64,000 nucleotides of DNA from an uncultured Myxococcales bacterium (GTDB lineage Bacteria > Myxococcota > Myxococcia > Myxococcales > Myxococcaceae). Below the pieces are notes generated by a model that worked only from the letters and a program-made list of their open reading frames with translations, was not told the DNA's origin and ran no database searches. Shown here one piece after another: positions 26,549 through 33,584 of this stretch. The stretch spans positions 1-64,000 of the forward strand of contig CALJKW010000029.1 of assembly GCA_937980205.1 (NCBI GenBank), read 5' to 3'. The position numbers were made by a program, and so were the translations under genes. Each line of letters starts with the position of its first letter. Position 1 is the stretch's first letter.

Positions 26549-26819
26549 GCAGCGACTCTCGGCCTTTCTCGGTGAGGCCGAACACGGTCTTTTGACCGCG
26601 GCCGCCGGTGCTCTGCTCGACGACTTCGACCAGGCCGAAGCGACGCGCCGCGCGCACGGCCTGGACGACCGACTGCCGCGCGAGCGGGCCGTCTTTGTCG
26701 CCGAGCACGTACGCGAGGCCGTTGTACGTGGCGAGCTGCATCCGGTCCTCGAGCTTCTTGAGGGCGAGCAGAACCCTCAGCACGAGTGCCGGGTAGAGGT
26801 TGAACGTCTCGAGCTGCAT
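26541..26819 (-). CDS. Winged-helix transcriptional regulator of the provirus
   Basis: 92 residues. The C-terminal half is a clear MarR/PadR-like wing: SVVQAVRAARRFGLVEVVEQ then GRGQKTVFGLTEKGRESL, with TEKGR closing the wing. The N-terminal half is helical and likely the dimer interface. Gene position, second in an operon divergent from the packaging genes, suits a phage repressor or modulator. A candidate operator lies in the intergenic region at 27315-27342. Confidence 0.65.
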   Translation of the reverse strand: MQLETFNLYPALVLRVLLALKKLEDRMQLATYNGLAYVLGDKDGPLARQSVVQAVRAARRFGLVEVVEQSTGGRGQKTVFGLTEKGRESLRG

Positions 26820-27253
26820 CAGCTGTTCGTGGGCGAGCTCGCCGGCGCCGGCGTCGGTTCAGCGTTGTCGTTCGCCGGTGGCGCCGGCGGCGCGTCCTTC
26901 TGTTGCTGCGCCTGGCGCTGCGCCTCGAGCTCGGCCGCCGCGGCCGCCGCGGCCGCCGCGGCCGCCTCCGCGTCGGCCGCCGGCGTCGACGTCGCCGCGC
27001 TCGACTCGCAGACGGTCACCTGCATGCCGCCGCTGTTGATGTGGCGGACAACCAGGCTGTCCTTCGCGTGACCGCGCCAGGGCTTCTGCAGCCGGAAGAA
27101 ACCGACGCCGCCGACGTAGCGGTCGACACCGGCGTGCAGCATCGCCTCTGCGCGCACGTCCTTGTCGATGCTGCCGACGTCGAGCTGCTCGAGCAGCGGC
27201 TCGATCTCCTTGTGCTCGTTGGGCGTGGTCAGCGTGTACGAGGTCGACTTCAT
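26819..27253 (-). CDS. Hypothetical protein with Ala-rich tract, 144 aa
   Basis: First gene of the minus-strand regulatory operon. Residues 1-85 are a mixed alpha/beta domain (DVGSIDKDVRAEAMLHAGVD, YVGGVGFFRLQKPWRG). Then follows an Ala-run encoded by nearly perfect 9-base GCCGCCGCG repeats (about 26932-26970) and a Gln/Pro/Ala tail. The simple-sequence tract is prone to slippage. Could be a single-strand-binding-like or scaffold protein; not recognised. Confidence 0.5.
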   Translation of the reverse strand: MKSTSYTLTTPNEHKEIEPLLEQLDVGSIDKDVRAEAMLHAGVDRYVGGVGFFRLQKPWRGHAKDSLVVRHINSGGMQVTVCESSAATSTPAADAEAAAAAAAAAAAELEAQRQAQQQKDAPPAPPANDNAEPTPAPASSPTNS

Positions 27254-27293
27254 CGGCAGAGCTCCTGGGGCGAGAGGTTGATGCTGCGAAGTC

Positions 27294-27342
27294 TGTCAAC
27301 CAGGTCCGCTGCTGTAACTGGATGGTGACGGAAACCGGTTAC
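27294..27342. promoter_or_regulatory. Divergent control region with candidate operator
   Basis: The 134-base gap between the regulatory operon (-) and packaging genes (+) holds a perfect -35 hexamer TTGACA on the minus strand (27299-27294) and an inverted repeat GTAACTGG / CCGGTTAC (27315-27322 and 27335-27342, one mismatch). A matching -10 is not convincing. Suggested binding region for the provirus regulator. Confidence 0.4.
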
Positions 27343-27387
27343 TCGGCGCAAGTCGTTACGGGCCGCCTCGAGGTCGCCAGCATGTAG

Positions 27388-28032
27388 GTGATGCGAGAGC
27401 AGCCGATCACCGACGCCGAGGTCGTTTCCGAGGGCCCGAAGCCGCCGCCGCCGCCGCCTCGAGAGGCGAAGCTCGAGCCCGCCGGCGCCGGCGAGGCCTT
27501 CAGCGTGTTCGACGGCCCGGTGAAGGATGCCCCGAACGCCACCGCGAAGCCGAACGAGGCGCGCAAGAAGGCCGCTCAGAGCGCGAAAGCGAGGCGGGGC
27601 GGGGGCAAGAAGGCTCCACCGCCGCCGGCGGCCGCTGCAGGCCCTGCAGCGCCTCCAGGCGTCGACCCTGCGGTCGTTCAGAGGATGAAGGCGGAGGCCT
27701 CCGCGCGCCGCGTGCTGCAGTTCTACGAGGGCTGGCAGGTAGGCAACGTGAGGAGCCGCTACGGCGAGATCCTCGACCCCGCGAGCCTCGAGCAACTCTG
27801 CGCCGGCCTGAAGTACTCCCCCGAGCAGCTCAAGGCGATGAGCGAGTGTCTCGGCGAGGGGTTCGTCGAGCAGGGCGTCGAAATGCCGTGGTGGATGACC
27901 TTCGGCGCGATGTTCCTGACCGACCTGGCCGTGAAGCGCGCGGCGCTCATGAACGTCGAGCGCGCCTACCAGGAGCACCTGAAGCGGAAGGAAGCGGCGG
28001 CCGCGCCGGCGGCGCCGAGCTCGCCGGCGTGA
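27388..28032 (+). CDS. Packaging-module protein, Pro/Ala-rich with C-terminal hydrophobic helix
   Basis: 214 residues, start GTG 27388 or ATG 27391. The first 95 residues are low-complexity (PPPPPP, KKAPPPPAAAAGPAAPP). A folded domain follows (ARRVLQFYEGWQVGNVRSRY) with a hydrophobic segment near residues 165-185 (MPWWMTFGAMFLTDLAVKRA). It overlaps the packaging ATPase as GTGA, so it is probably its partner, for example a membrane-linked packaging protein at the vertex. No family recognised. Confidence 0.5.
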   Translation: MMREQPITDAEVVSEGPKPPPPPPREAKLEPAGAGEAFSVFDGPVKDAPNATAKPNEARKKAAQSAKARRGGGKKAPPPPAAAAGPAAPPGVDPAVVQRMKAEASARRVLQFYEGWQVGNVRSRYGEILDPASLEQLCAGLKYSPEQLKAMSECLGEGFVEQGVEMPWWMTFGAMFLTDLAVKRAALMNVERAYQEHLKRKEAAAAPAAPSSPA

Positions 28033-28757
28033 CGCTGCAGCGACAGCGAAAGATCGTGGTGATTCTGGCCGCGCCTGGCGCCGGCAAGACGGAAGGCATC
28101 ACGCGCCCGCTCGTCACGCGCTACCTGCAGGCGAACGGGCCTGACAGCGTGCGCATCCTCGACCCCGCGCGAAACTTCGCCGACCTGGGGCCGCTCGTCT
28201 GCCAGTGGCCTGGCCGCGGGCTCACCGACGAGTGGATCGACGACCTGACGGCGTGCGGCGAGGGCCCGCCCGCCGGCGGCTGGGGCCCGGGGCTGCTCGT
28301 GCTCGACGACGCCGATCGCTACCTGACCGCCGGCAACGTGCGCAGCTGGGCCGATCTCTGGATGGCCAATCGACACCTCGGCCTCGACGTCGTCGCGAGC
28401 GCGCACCGCCCGCAGGGGATTCCGAAGGAGATGATCGCCGCGGCGCAAGAGCTCTGGCTCGGCCTGCAGGACGAACCGCACGCGCTCGATTACCTCGCGC
28501 GCATTCCGCAGCTCGCGCCGCTGTTCGCTGACGGCGCGCACGCGCTGCCGACGAAACCGGGACACTTCCTGCGGGTGCTCGTGCGTGAGCGGCAGATGTT
28601 CGACGTCGACGTCTTCGCCGGCGGCAAGTCGAAGCGGCTCGAGCAGGCATCGCGGCTCGAGCTCATGCGCGACGCCGGCGTGCCGGTGCTCGAGGCGGAC
28701 GCCGGCGACGACGTCGACGAGCAGCTCGACGACCAGGTCGACGCGGACGATCCTTAG
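28029..28757 (+). CDS. Genome-packaging ATPase, FtsK/HerA superfamily
   Basis: 242 residues, GTG start in a GTGA overlap. Walker A is APGAGKTE (about 15-22, Lys20). Walker B is LLVLDDAD (89-96) followed by a conserved ANRHLGLDVVASAHRPQGIP block (113-132), whose terminal sensor residues are typical of HerA/FtsK-type ATPases such as PRD1 P9, PM2 P9 and the A32-like packaging enzymes. There is no membrane segment, which separates it from inovirus Zot-like proteins. The C-terminal 30 residues are very acidic (GDDVDEQLDDQVDADDP). Role: pumping genomic DNA into a preformed capsid. Its presence without terminase or portal is the strongest single indicator of a tailless virus. Confidence 0.75.
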   Translation: MTLQRQRKIVVILAAPGAGKTEGITRPLVTRYLQANGPDSVRILDPARNFADLGPLVCQWPGRGLTDEWIDDLTACGEGPPAGGWGPGLLVLDDADRYLTAGNVRSWADLWMANRHLGLDVVASAHRPQGIPKEMIAAAQELWLGLQDEPHALDYLARIPQLAPLFADGAHALPTKPGHFLRVLVRERQMFDVDVFAGGKSKRLEQASRLELMRDAGVPVLEADAGDDVDEQLDDQVDADDP

Positions 28758-28784
28758 ACGATCGTCTGATCCTCTGAGGATCAG
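28756..28784. terminator. Double palindrome between convergent genes
   Basis: A perfect 12-base palindrome (28756-28767) is directly followed by a hairpin with 8-bp arms and a 3-base loop (28766-28784). It lies between the ATPase (+) and the last structural gene (-), including the ATPase stop codon, and is probably a bidirectional terminator; there is no T tract. Confidence 0.5.
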
Positions 28785-29101
28785 AGCCCGGAGTCGGCGC
28801 GCGTGGCGTTCTCTTGGTTCGCCCACCAGGTGCCGGCCTTGTCGAGCACGTTCAGGCACGTGGTGCGGTTCGCGCCGCGGAGCTCGAGCCGCGGCTGCTT
28901 GCAGCTCGAGAGCATCGAGCCGGCGTCCGTTGAGGGGAGGCGCGCGCAAACCTCAGCAAGCGCGCATCCACCGTCCTCGAGTTCGGCAAGCACGGCGACG
29001 CGGCCGCGGGGCGGTACCTGGTCGGCGTCGAACACGTCGACGCGCTGAGCAGCGGCGACGCCGGCGACGATGAGAGCAAGAGCTGCAGCTGTACGTTTCA
29101 T
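28781..29101 (-). CDS. Secreted Cys-containing provirus protein, 106 aa
   Basis: Last gene of the virion operon. Residues 1-19 form a Sec signal peptide (MKRTAAALALIVAGVAAAQ). The mature part has four cysteines that could form two disulfides (GGCALAEVC, SSCKQPRL, TTCLNVL) and no membrane anchor. GGAGA about 8 bases upstream of the ATG. A periplasmic product in a phage operon suggests a role outside the cytoplasm, such as folding of the fibre next door or exclusion; unknown. Confidence 0.6.
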   Translation of the reverse strand: MKRTAAALALIVAGVAAAQRVDVFDADQVPPRGRVAVLAELEDGGCALAEVCARLPSTDAGSMLSSCKQPRLELRGANRTTCLNVLDKAGTWWANQENATRADSGL

Positions 29102-29120
29102 GTTTGTTTCTCCGAAGACG

Positions 29121-30395
29121 TCAGTTTGTTTCCAGCGCTCCGCGGCCGACGCCGAGCGTCTTTGCAGCGGCGGCGCCGGCGGCCTGTACGAGCAGGCGCA
29201 TTCCGAGCGTCGTCGTCGTCGTCGGGAGGTTCGCGGGCGTCGTTTGGCTCGCGACGAGCGAGCCGTCGATGAGGAACCTGCAGGCGATCACCTCGCGGCA
29301 GTCGACCTCGAGCTCGATATCGCGGTTCGTCGTGATGTTCTGGCCGGTGTCGACGCAAGTCACGGCGGCGCCGTTGCCGGTGCAGGCCTTCCAGGTCGCA
29401 TCGCCGGCGGCAGTCGAGTAGCGAAACCCCATGACGGAGATCGCGCCGGTGTCGACGCCCGTCAGCGACGTCGCGGTAGGGACGAGAGCAACCCAGTGCC
29501 GCACGTTGCTCGTCGAGCCGGTGGGCACGTAGACGTGCTGCTTGAGGCGCGGCCCGAACTGCAGTTGCGTCACGTCGCCCGACAGGTTGATGAGGCTCAC
29601 GGCGAGGTCGACCGCAGTCGTGTTCATCGCGCGCATCGGCTCGTTGTCTACCGTCGCCGACGTCGCCGCGGCCGCGTCGGTGCAGGCGATGGTGACGGCG
29701 GCCGCGCCAGTGCCCCGGATGCTCGGAGCTCCAACGGGGCAGTTCGTGTTGCTCATGCCGACGTCGAGCCGAAGGGCGCGCTTCTCGAATGCCCAATCCT
29801 TTTCGCCGCCGACTTCGTTGTTGGAGCGCGAGCCGTTGCGGTAGCTCAAGGCGCCGCTGCTCGCGTTGTAGAGCAGCTGGCTCGAGCTCTGCGTGTTGTC
29901 GGTGAGCGGGAACGTCGACCAGGTGCGGCCCGTGCCGAGCACGATGCCGCGGCTGACGAACGCGCGTTGCCACTGGTTGCCGGCGCCACCGAGGTTCACG
30001 GCGTCGTCGCTTACCGGCATCGTCGGGTCTTCCAGCAGGATGTTCGTCCCGTCGCCCTTCATGCGGACGCTGCCACCGAAGTCGAGCCAGGCGCCCGCGT
30101 TGGTGATCGTGATCGCGTTGCTCGCCGCGGCGGTGTTGAGCGTGATGCCGACTCCGCCGACGCCGACGTTGACCGCCGACCCCGTGACGCCGAAGAACTC
30201 GTTGGAGGCGGTCCCGATCGAGACGTTGACCGAGTTGGTGCGCGAGACGAGCGGTCCGTTGAACATGGCCGTTCCGCCCCACACGGTGAGGCTGTAGACG
30301 TTGCAGGCGTGCGCCGCAGAGCGGCAGTTGGTCGGGCCCGGCTGTGCGCCGGCGACGCCGGCGACGAGCACGAGCAGCAGAGGCAGCGTTTTCAT
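29121..30395 (-). CDS. Putative spike/fibre protein with signal peptide
   Basis: 424 residues starting MKTLPLLLVLVAGVAGAQ, a Sec signal. The mature protein is Gly/Asn/Thr-rich and beta-like with short repeats typical of fibre shafts (VNVSIGTASNEFFGV, VNVGVGGVGITLN, NAITITNAGAWLDFGG), two Cys near the N-terminus (NCRSAAHACN) and a larger C-terminal domain. The start ATG overlaps the stop of the preceding virion gene as ATGA. Best guess is a receptor-binding spike; export by Sec before virion assembly is unusual and might instead indicate a host-surface protein. Confidence 0.5.
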   Translation of the reverse strand: MKTLPLLLVLVAGVAGAQPGPTNCRSAAHACNVYSLTVWGGTAMFNGPLVSRTNSVNVSIGTASNEFFGVTGSAVNVGVGGVGITLNTAAASNAITITNAGAWLDFGGSVRMKGDGTNILLEDPTMPVSDDAVNLGGAGNQWQRAFVSRGIVLGTGRTWSTFPLTDNTQSSSQLLYNASSGALSYRNGSRSNNEVGGEKDWAFEKRALRLDVGMSNTNCPVGAPSIRGTGAAAVTIACTDAAAATSATVDNEPMRAMNTTAVDLAVSLINLSGDVTQLQFGPRLKQHVYVPTGSTSNVRHWVALVPTATSLTGVDTGAISVMGFRYSTAAGDATWKACTGNGAAVTCVDTGQNITTNRDIELEVDCREVIACRFLIDGSLVASQTTPANLPTTTTTLGMRLLVQAAGAAAAKTLGVGRGALETN

Positions 30396-31159
30396 CGTTG
30401 CACCTCGAGTGAGCGAATCACCTGCGTTCCCGCCGAAACGGTCATGCCGCTCGCGACGTGCTGCAGGCGCGTGATGCTCGCGTTGAAGACGATCGGGTAG
30501 GGCGCGGGGCCGACGGCCATCGGCTCGACGACGGCCGCGCCGAGCGCTGCGAAGTTCACGTCGAGCTCGGGCATGCGGATCCAGCGGCCGAGTGTGCTCG
30601 AGTAGCCGTAGGCGAGCGCGCTCCCGGCCGCGTTGAGCGTCGCGCCGGCGTTTGCCGCCTTGTACGAGAGGCGAATCGCCTTCGCGCCGGTGATGTCGAC
30701 GCCGTCGCCGGCGGCGCTCGGCGCGGCGGCCGTGAGGTTCTGCGTCTCGTTGCTCGCGGTGTTGCTGCCACCAGGCGAAGCGCCGGCGGCCGCGAAGCCG
30801 TTCATGATCGGCGTCTCGACGAACTGCATTTCCTTGCAGTCGGTCGCGAGCCACACGCGGTAGGTCGTCGGGTTGAGTCCGCCGATGATCTCGATTCGCC
30901 CGACGCCGACACACGTCTGCCAGTCGGGCCCGGCGACCATCTGCGTTTCCTGCACGCCGGTGGGGAAGTTCGTCGACGACTTCGTGACGCGCACCTGCAG
31001 CGACGCGTAGGCGTTGACCAGGTCTTGCTGCGTCGCGCCGGCGGCGAGAACCGGAATGATGCGATAGCCGACCACGGGCTTATCGATGGGGTCGCTGTTC
31101 GCCGCGTTGAACGCGTCGACGGCGACGCCGGCGTAAGCAATGTCACGTGATCGGCTCAT
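30392..31159 (-). CDS. Putative virion structural protein, 255 aa
   Basis: Predicted largely beta-stranded, with no signal or membrane segment. Sequence blocks such as YRIIPVLAAGATQQDLVN, GRIEIIGGLNPTTYRVWLA and a C-terminal VFNASITRLQHVASGM look like a capsid or penton-type beta sandwich. GGAG is 7 bases before the ATG. It is followed by the spike candidate in an ATGA overlap, so it may be the penton or spike base. Not recognised; a second jelly-roll capsid protein is possible. Confidence 0.5.
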   Translation of the reverse strand: MSRSRDIAYAGVAVDAFNAANSDPIDKPVVGYRIIPVLAAGATQQDLVNAYASLQVRVTKSSTNFPTGVQETQMVAGPDWQTCVGVGRIEIIGGLNPTTYRVWLATDCKEMQFVETPIMNGFAAAGASPGGSNTASNETQNLTAAAPSAAGDGVDITGAKAIRLSYKAANAGATLNAAGSALAYGYSSTLGRWIRMPELDVNFAALGAAVVEPMAVGPAPYPIVFNASITRLQHVASGMTVSAGTQVIRSLEVQR

Positions 31160-31162
31160 GGT

Positions 31163-31492
31163 TCAGTTCTCCGGACAGCCCGCGTCGCGGTCGAAGTAGT
31201 CGCGCCAGGTCCCGTCGACGCAGGCGCAGAAGTGAGGAAGCGAACGGGTCTTGCCTGACTCACATCCGTCCGCCGGCGCCGACGTCGACGAGCTGCTCGA
31301 GCTCGAGCTCGAGCCGTCGCCGGCGACCTTGATGACGAGCTGCAGGCCCTGCTGCGCGGCCCTGCAGGGAATCTGCGCCTGCGCGGGGAGGAGCGGGCAG
31401 GCGACGACGAGAACAGCTGTGATGACGCCGGCGATGGGCCCACGGTTCGCCCAGCAGCGCTGCCACCAGCTCGGCGAGCTCGGCGCGGTCAA
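31163..31492 (-). CDS. Small membrane protein with Ser-run and C-terminal Cys, 109 aa
   Basis: Start chosen at TTG 31492, in a TTGA overlap with the preceding stop, matching the coupling used through this operon. One membrane helix (IAGVITAVLVVACPLLPA) near residues 20-37 may double as a signal. Then come a Ser-run of about nine residues encoded by CTCGAG-type repeats and a C-terminal Cys-rich end (LPHFCACVDGTW). Probably a virion membrane or host-lysis component. Confidence 0.45.
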   Translation of the reverse strand: MTAPSSPSWWQRCWANRGPIAGVITAVLVVACPLLPAQAQIPCRAAQQGLQLVIKVAGDGSSSSSSSSSTSAPADGCESGKTRSLPHFCACVDGTWRDYFDRDAGCPEN

Positions 31493-31689
31493 GGGAACAC
31501 CCCGAGCGCCTGCAGCACGAGCAGGGCGATCTCGCCGACCGTGCCCCCGGCGAACATCCAGCCGAGCAGCTTGCAGCCGTCGACGGCGATGCCCCACCGC
31601 GCGGCCGCGCGCGCGACGACTTCGGCCGACGTCGAGCTGCTCGAGCTCGGCGACGCGACCAGGGTGAGTTTCGAATCAGAGGACTGCAT
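31489..31689 (-). CDS. Small hydrophobic provirus protein, 66 aa
   Basis: ATG at 31689, 11 bases after the endopeptidase stop. An N-terminal Ser-rich tract is followed by two hydrophobic stretches (VDGCKLLGWMFAGGTVGEI, ALLVLQALGVFP). Position directly downstream of the endopeptidase and upstream of another small membrane protein makes a holin-like role possible; equally it may be a minor virion membrane protein. Confidence 0.5.
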   Translation of the reverse strand: MQSSDSKLTLVASPSSSSSTSAEVVARAAARWGIAVDGCKLLGWMFAGGTVGEIALLVLQALGVFP

Positions 31690-31700
31690 GACGTGACCTT

Positions 31701-32717
31701 TCAGACTGCGAGGAACAGCAAGAGTGCGAGAGCGGCGATCGCGAGCGCGGGCCCGCCGGCGTTGCCGTCGCCGGCGTCGACGAGCGGCGGCGCGCTCGGC
31801 GGTTCGTCGTCGCCGCCGACGTCGAGCGCGAGAAACGCGAGCAACCTCGAGGTCACGCTCTGCGTTTCGAAGTGCGGGCGGTCGATGAGGCTCTTGAAGT
31901 CGCCGCCCCACTTGAGCCCCATGTCCTTCCCGAGCTTGCCGAGCGCGGCGTAGACGCCGTCGAAGTCTTCGCGTTTCGCGAGCCCGGCGCGTTGCCAGTC
32001 CTTCGGGTACAGGAGCGGCTGACCGTCGACGCCGACGATCCACAGGTCGACGGCCTCGCGCTTGCCGTGCTTGCCGTTCTTCGAGCTCCAGGCGTTGGTG
32101 ACCACCTGGCCCGGGTCGACGACAACCCAGTTCTTCGGGTCGCTCGCGTCGGTGCCGGGCTTCGGAGCTCGGCCCTTCTGATACAGCTCGAACTGTCGCG
32201 CGTCAGTGCGCACGCCGCCGTCGACGCCGACCATCGCCGACCAGGTGCGGCCGCCGTACTGGACGCCGCCGGCGGCGACCACGTCGAGGAACGCCTGCAG
32301 CTCGTCGACGACTCCGTCGGCGCGCTCACGGTGCTGCAGGAAGCCGTCGGCGCCGAAGCCCTCGCCGAGCGCGTCGGCCGCGGCCGCCGGCGAGCGGTTC
32401 TCGAGCTTCGCCAGCGCTGCAACCTGAGCGTCGCGCGCGGTCGGCCATCCCTCGCGCTTGAGGATCTCGCCGCCGCGGCGATCGGCGCACGGCTCGCACC
32501 GCGCGCCCTCGATGTGTCCGCGCTCGTGCGCGAGCAGGCCGGCGCGGCCGACGACGGTCGGGATCGAGCGCCAGAATGCGCGGTCGATGAAGATCGCTTT
32601 CCGCTTCGGGAACGCCTGCGCCTTCTTGCCGAGCGCGGGCCCATCCCAGCCGACTTCGATCTCGTCGAGCGGCACCTCGCGGAAGGTGCAGGGGGGTTCA
32701 CACTTGCAGCCGCTCAT
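31701..32717 (-). CDS. Membrane-anchored endopeptidase: HExxH domain fused to M15 peptidase
   Basis: 338 residues. N-terminal part: Cys4/Cys6, then LLAHERGH (HExxH at 64-68) and Cys74/Cys77, like a small zinc metallopeptidase. C-terminal part: an M15 (VanY/L-Ala-D-Glu endopeptidase) fold with TNAWSSKNGKHGKREAVDL (His217 and Asp224 as zinc ligands) and RPHFE (His282). A Pro/Asp linker leads to one C-terminal membrane helix (about 322-338). M15 enzymes cut peptidoglycan cross-links; here the anchor suggests a virion-membrane or inner-membrane lytic enzyme used in entry or release. ATG overlaps the upstream stop as ATGA. The M15 assignment is firm, the first domain is tentative. Confidence 0.75.
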   Translation of the reverse strand: MSGCKCEPPCTFREVPLDEIEVGWDGPALGKKAQAFPKRKAIFIDRAFWRSIPTVVGRAGLLAHERGHIEGARCEPCADRRGGEILKREGWPTARDAQVAALAKLENRSPAAAADALGEGFGADGFLQHRERADGVVDELQAFLDVVAAGGVQYGGRTWSAMVGVDGGVRTDARQFELYQKGRAPKPGTDASDPKNWVVVDPGQVVTNAWSSKNGKHGKREAVDLWIVGVDGQPLLYPKDWQRAGLAKREDFDGVYAALGKLGKDMGLKWGGDFKSLIDRPHFETQSVTSRLLAFLALDVGGDDEPPSAPPLVDAGDGNAGGPALAIAALALLLFLAV

Positions 32718-33577
32718 GGAGCCACCTTGATGAGCAGCCACAGCCCGAGGCCGACCACGGCCCAGTGAATCAGGCTCACGCCTTCCTTCGCGGCGTCCTG
32801 CATCGTCTGCGCGACGCGCGGCGCCGCGTCGCTGACGACGCCACCCAGGTCCCACTTCTCGACGTCGCCGGCGATCGCCTGCAGGCTCTTGCCGACGTCG
32901 TTCGCGAGCTCGAGCCAGGCCGGCGCGTCGGGGTTGCCGGACGTGAGCTTGAGCTCGCCGGCGACGACGCGCGCGAAGCCGGGCCCGGCAAGGTAGTCGA
33001 TGTTGTTGCGGCAGCTCTTGAGCTGCTCGTCGACGCTCTTGCCCGTCGCGATGAGGAACGACGCGGAGCGTTCGCGCTGCGCGGTCGCGTAGAGCTTCTC
33101 GAGGCGCTGCAGCGTGCCGTTCATGACGGCCGCGCGGTCCGCCTGCTCGGCCGCGGCCGCGCCGATCGCCTGCACGACCTTGTCGTCGGCGCCGAGCGGC
33201 ATCTCTTCGACGGTGTCCTCGCCGGCGAGCGCCTCGAGCTGCGCGTCCTCGTCGAAACCTCGAGCGCCGGCGACACTCACGTCGACGCGCGCGGGCTGAC
33301 TGAGAGCCACGACGAGCACGCCGCCGGGCTTCGCCAGCTGCTTTCGCAGCGTGCGCGTCTCGCCGTCTTTGATGCGCTGCTGCCCTGCAGTGACCGGACC
33401 GCCTGGCAGGTAGCCCACCGACATGGCGGCCTCGCCGTCGACGCCGTCGACGCGCACCGTGAGGTCGAACTCGGCCGCGTCGCCGGCGAGCTGCTCGACG
33501 GGCACCGCGAAGACGAGATGCCGCGTAGCCGAGGGGAACCCGGCGCGCTCGAGCTCGAGCTGTGCGAGAGAGCTCAT
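32714..33577 (-). CDS. Virion-operon protein with C-terminal membrane anchor, 287 aa
   Basis: N-terminal 110 residues are beta-rich (HLVFAVPVEQLAGDAAEFDL, VGYLPGGPVTAG). The middle is helical with coiled-coil character, including SASFLIATGKSVDEQLKSC. A single C-terminal helix (HWAVVGLGLWLLIKVAP) would anchor it with almost nothing on the far side. Such tail-anchored proteins are typical of minor capsid proteins that bridge an internal membrane and capsid. No family recognised. Seven bases separate it from the upstream gene. Confidence 0.55.
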   Translation of the reverse strand: MSSLAQLELERAGFPSATRHLVFAVPVEQLAGDAAEFDLTVRVDGVDGEAAMSVGYLPGGPVTAGQQRIKDGETRTLRKQLAKPGGVLVVALSQPARVDVSVAGARGFDEDAQLEALAGEDTVEEMPLGADDKVVQAIGAAAAEQADRAAVMNGTLQRLEKLYATAQRERSASFLIATGKSVDEQLKSCRNNIDYLAGPGFARVVAGELKLTSGNPDAPAWLELANDVGKSLQAIAGDVEKWDLGGVVSDAAPRVAQTMQDAAKEGVSLIHWAVVGLGLWLLIKVAP

Positions 33578-33584
33578 GCGCGGT

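Noticed and set aside
26932..26970. Short GCC/GCG repeat as a CRISPR-like array
   Set aside because: It is a continuous codon repeat for alanine without spacers.
29098..30282. 394-codon frame within the fibre region
   Set aside because: Arg/His-rich shadow; the overlapping frame has a signal peptide and coherent beta-repeat sequence.
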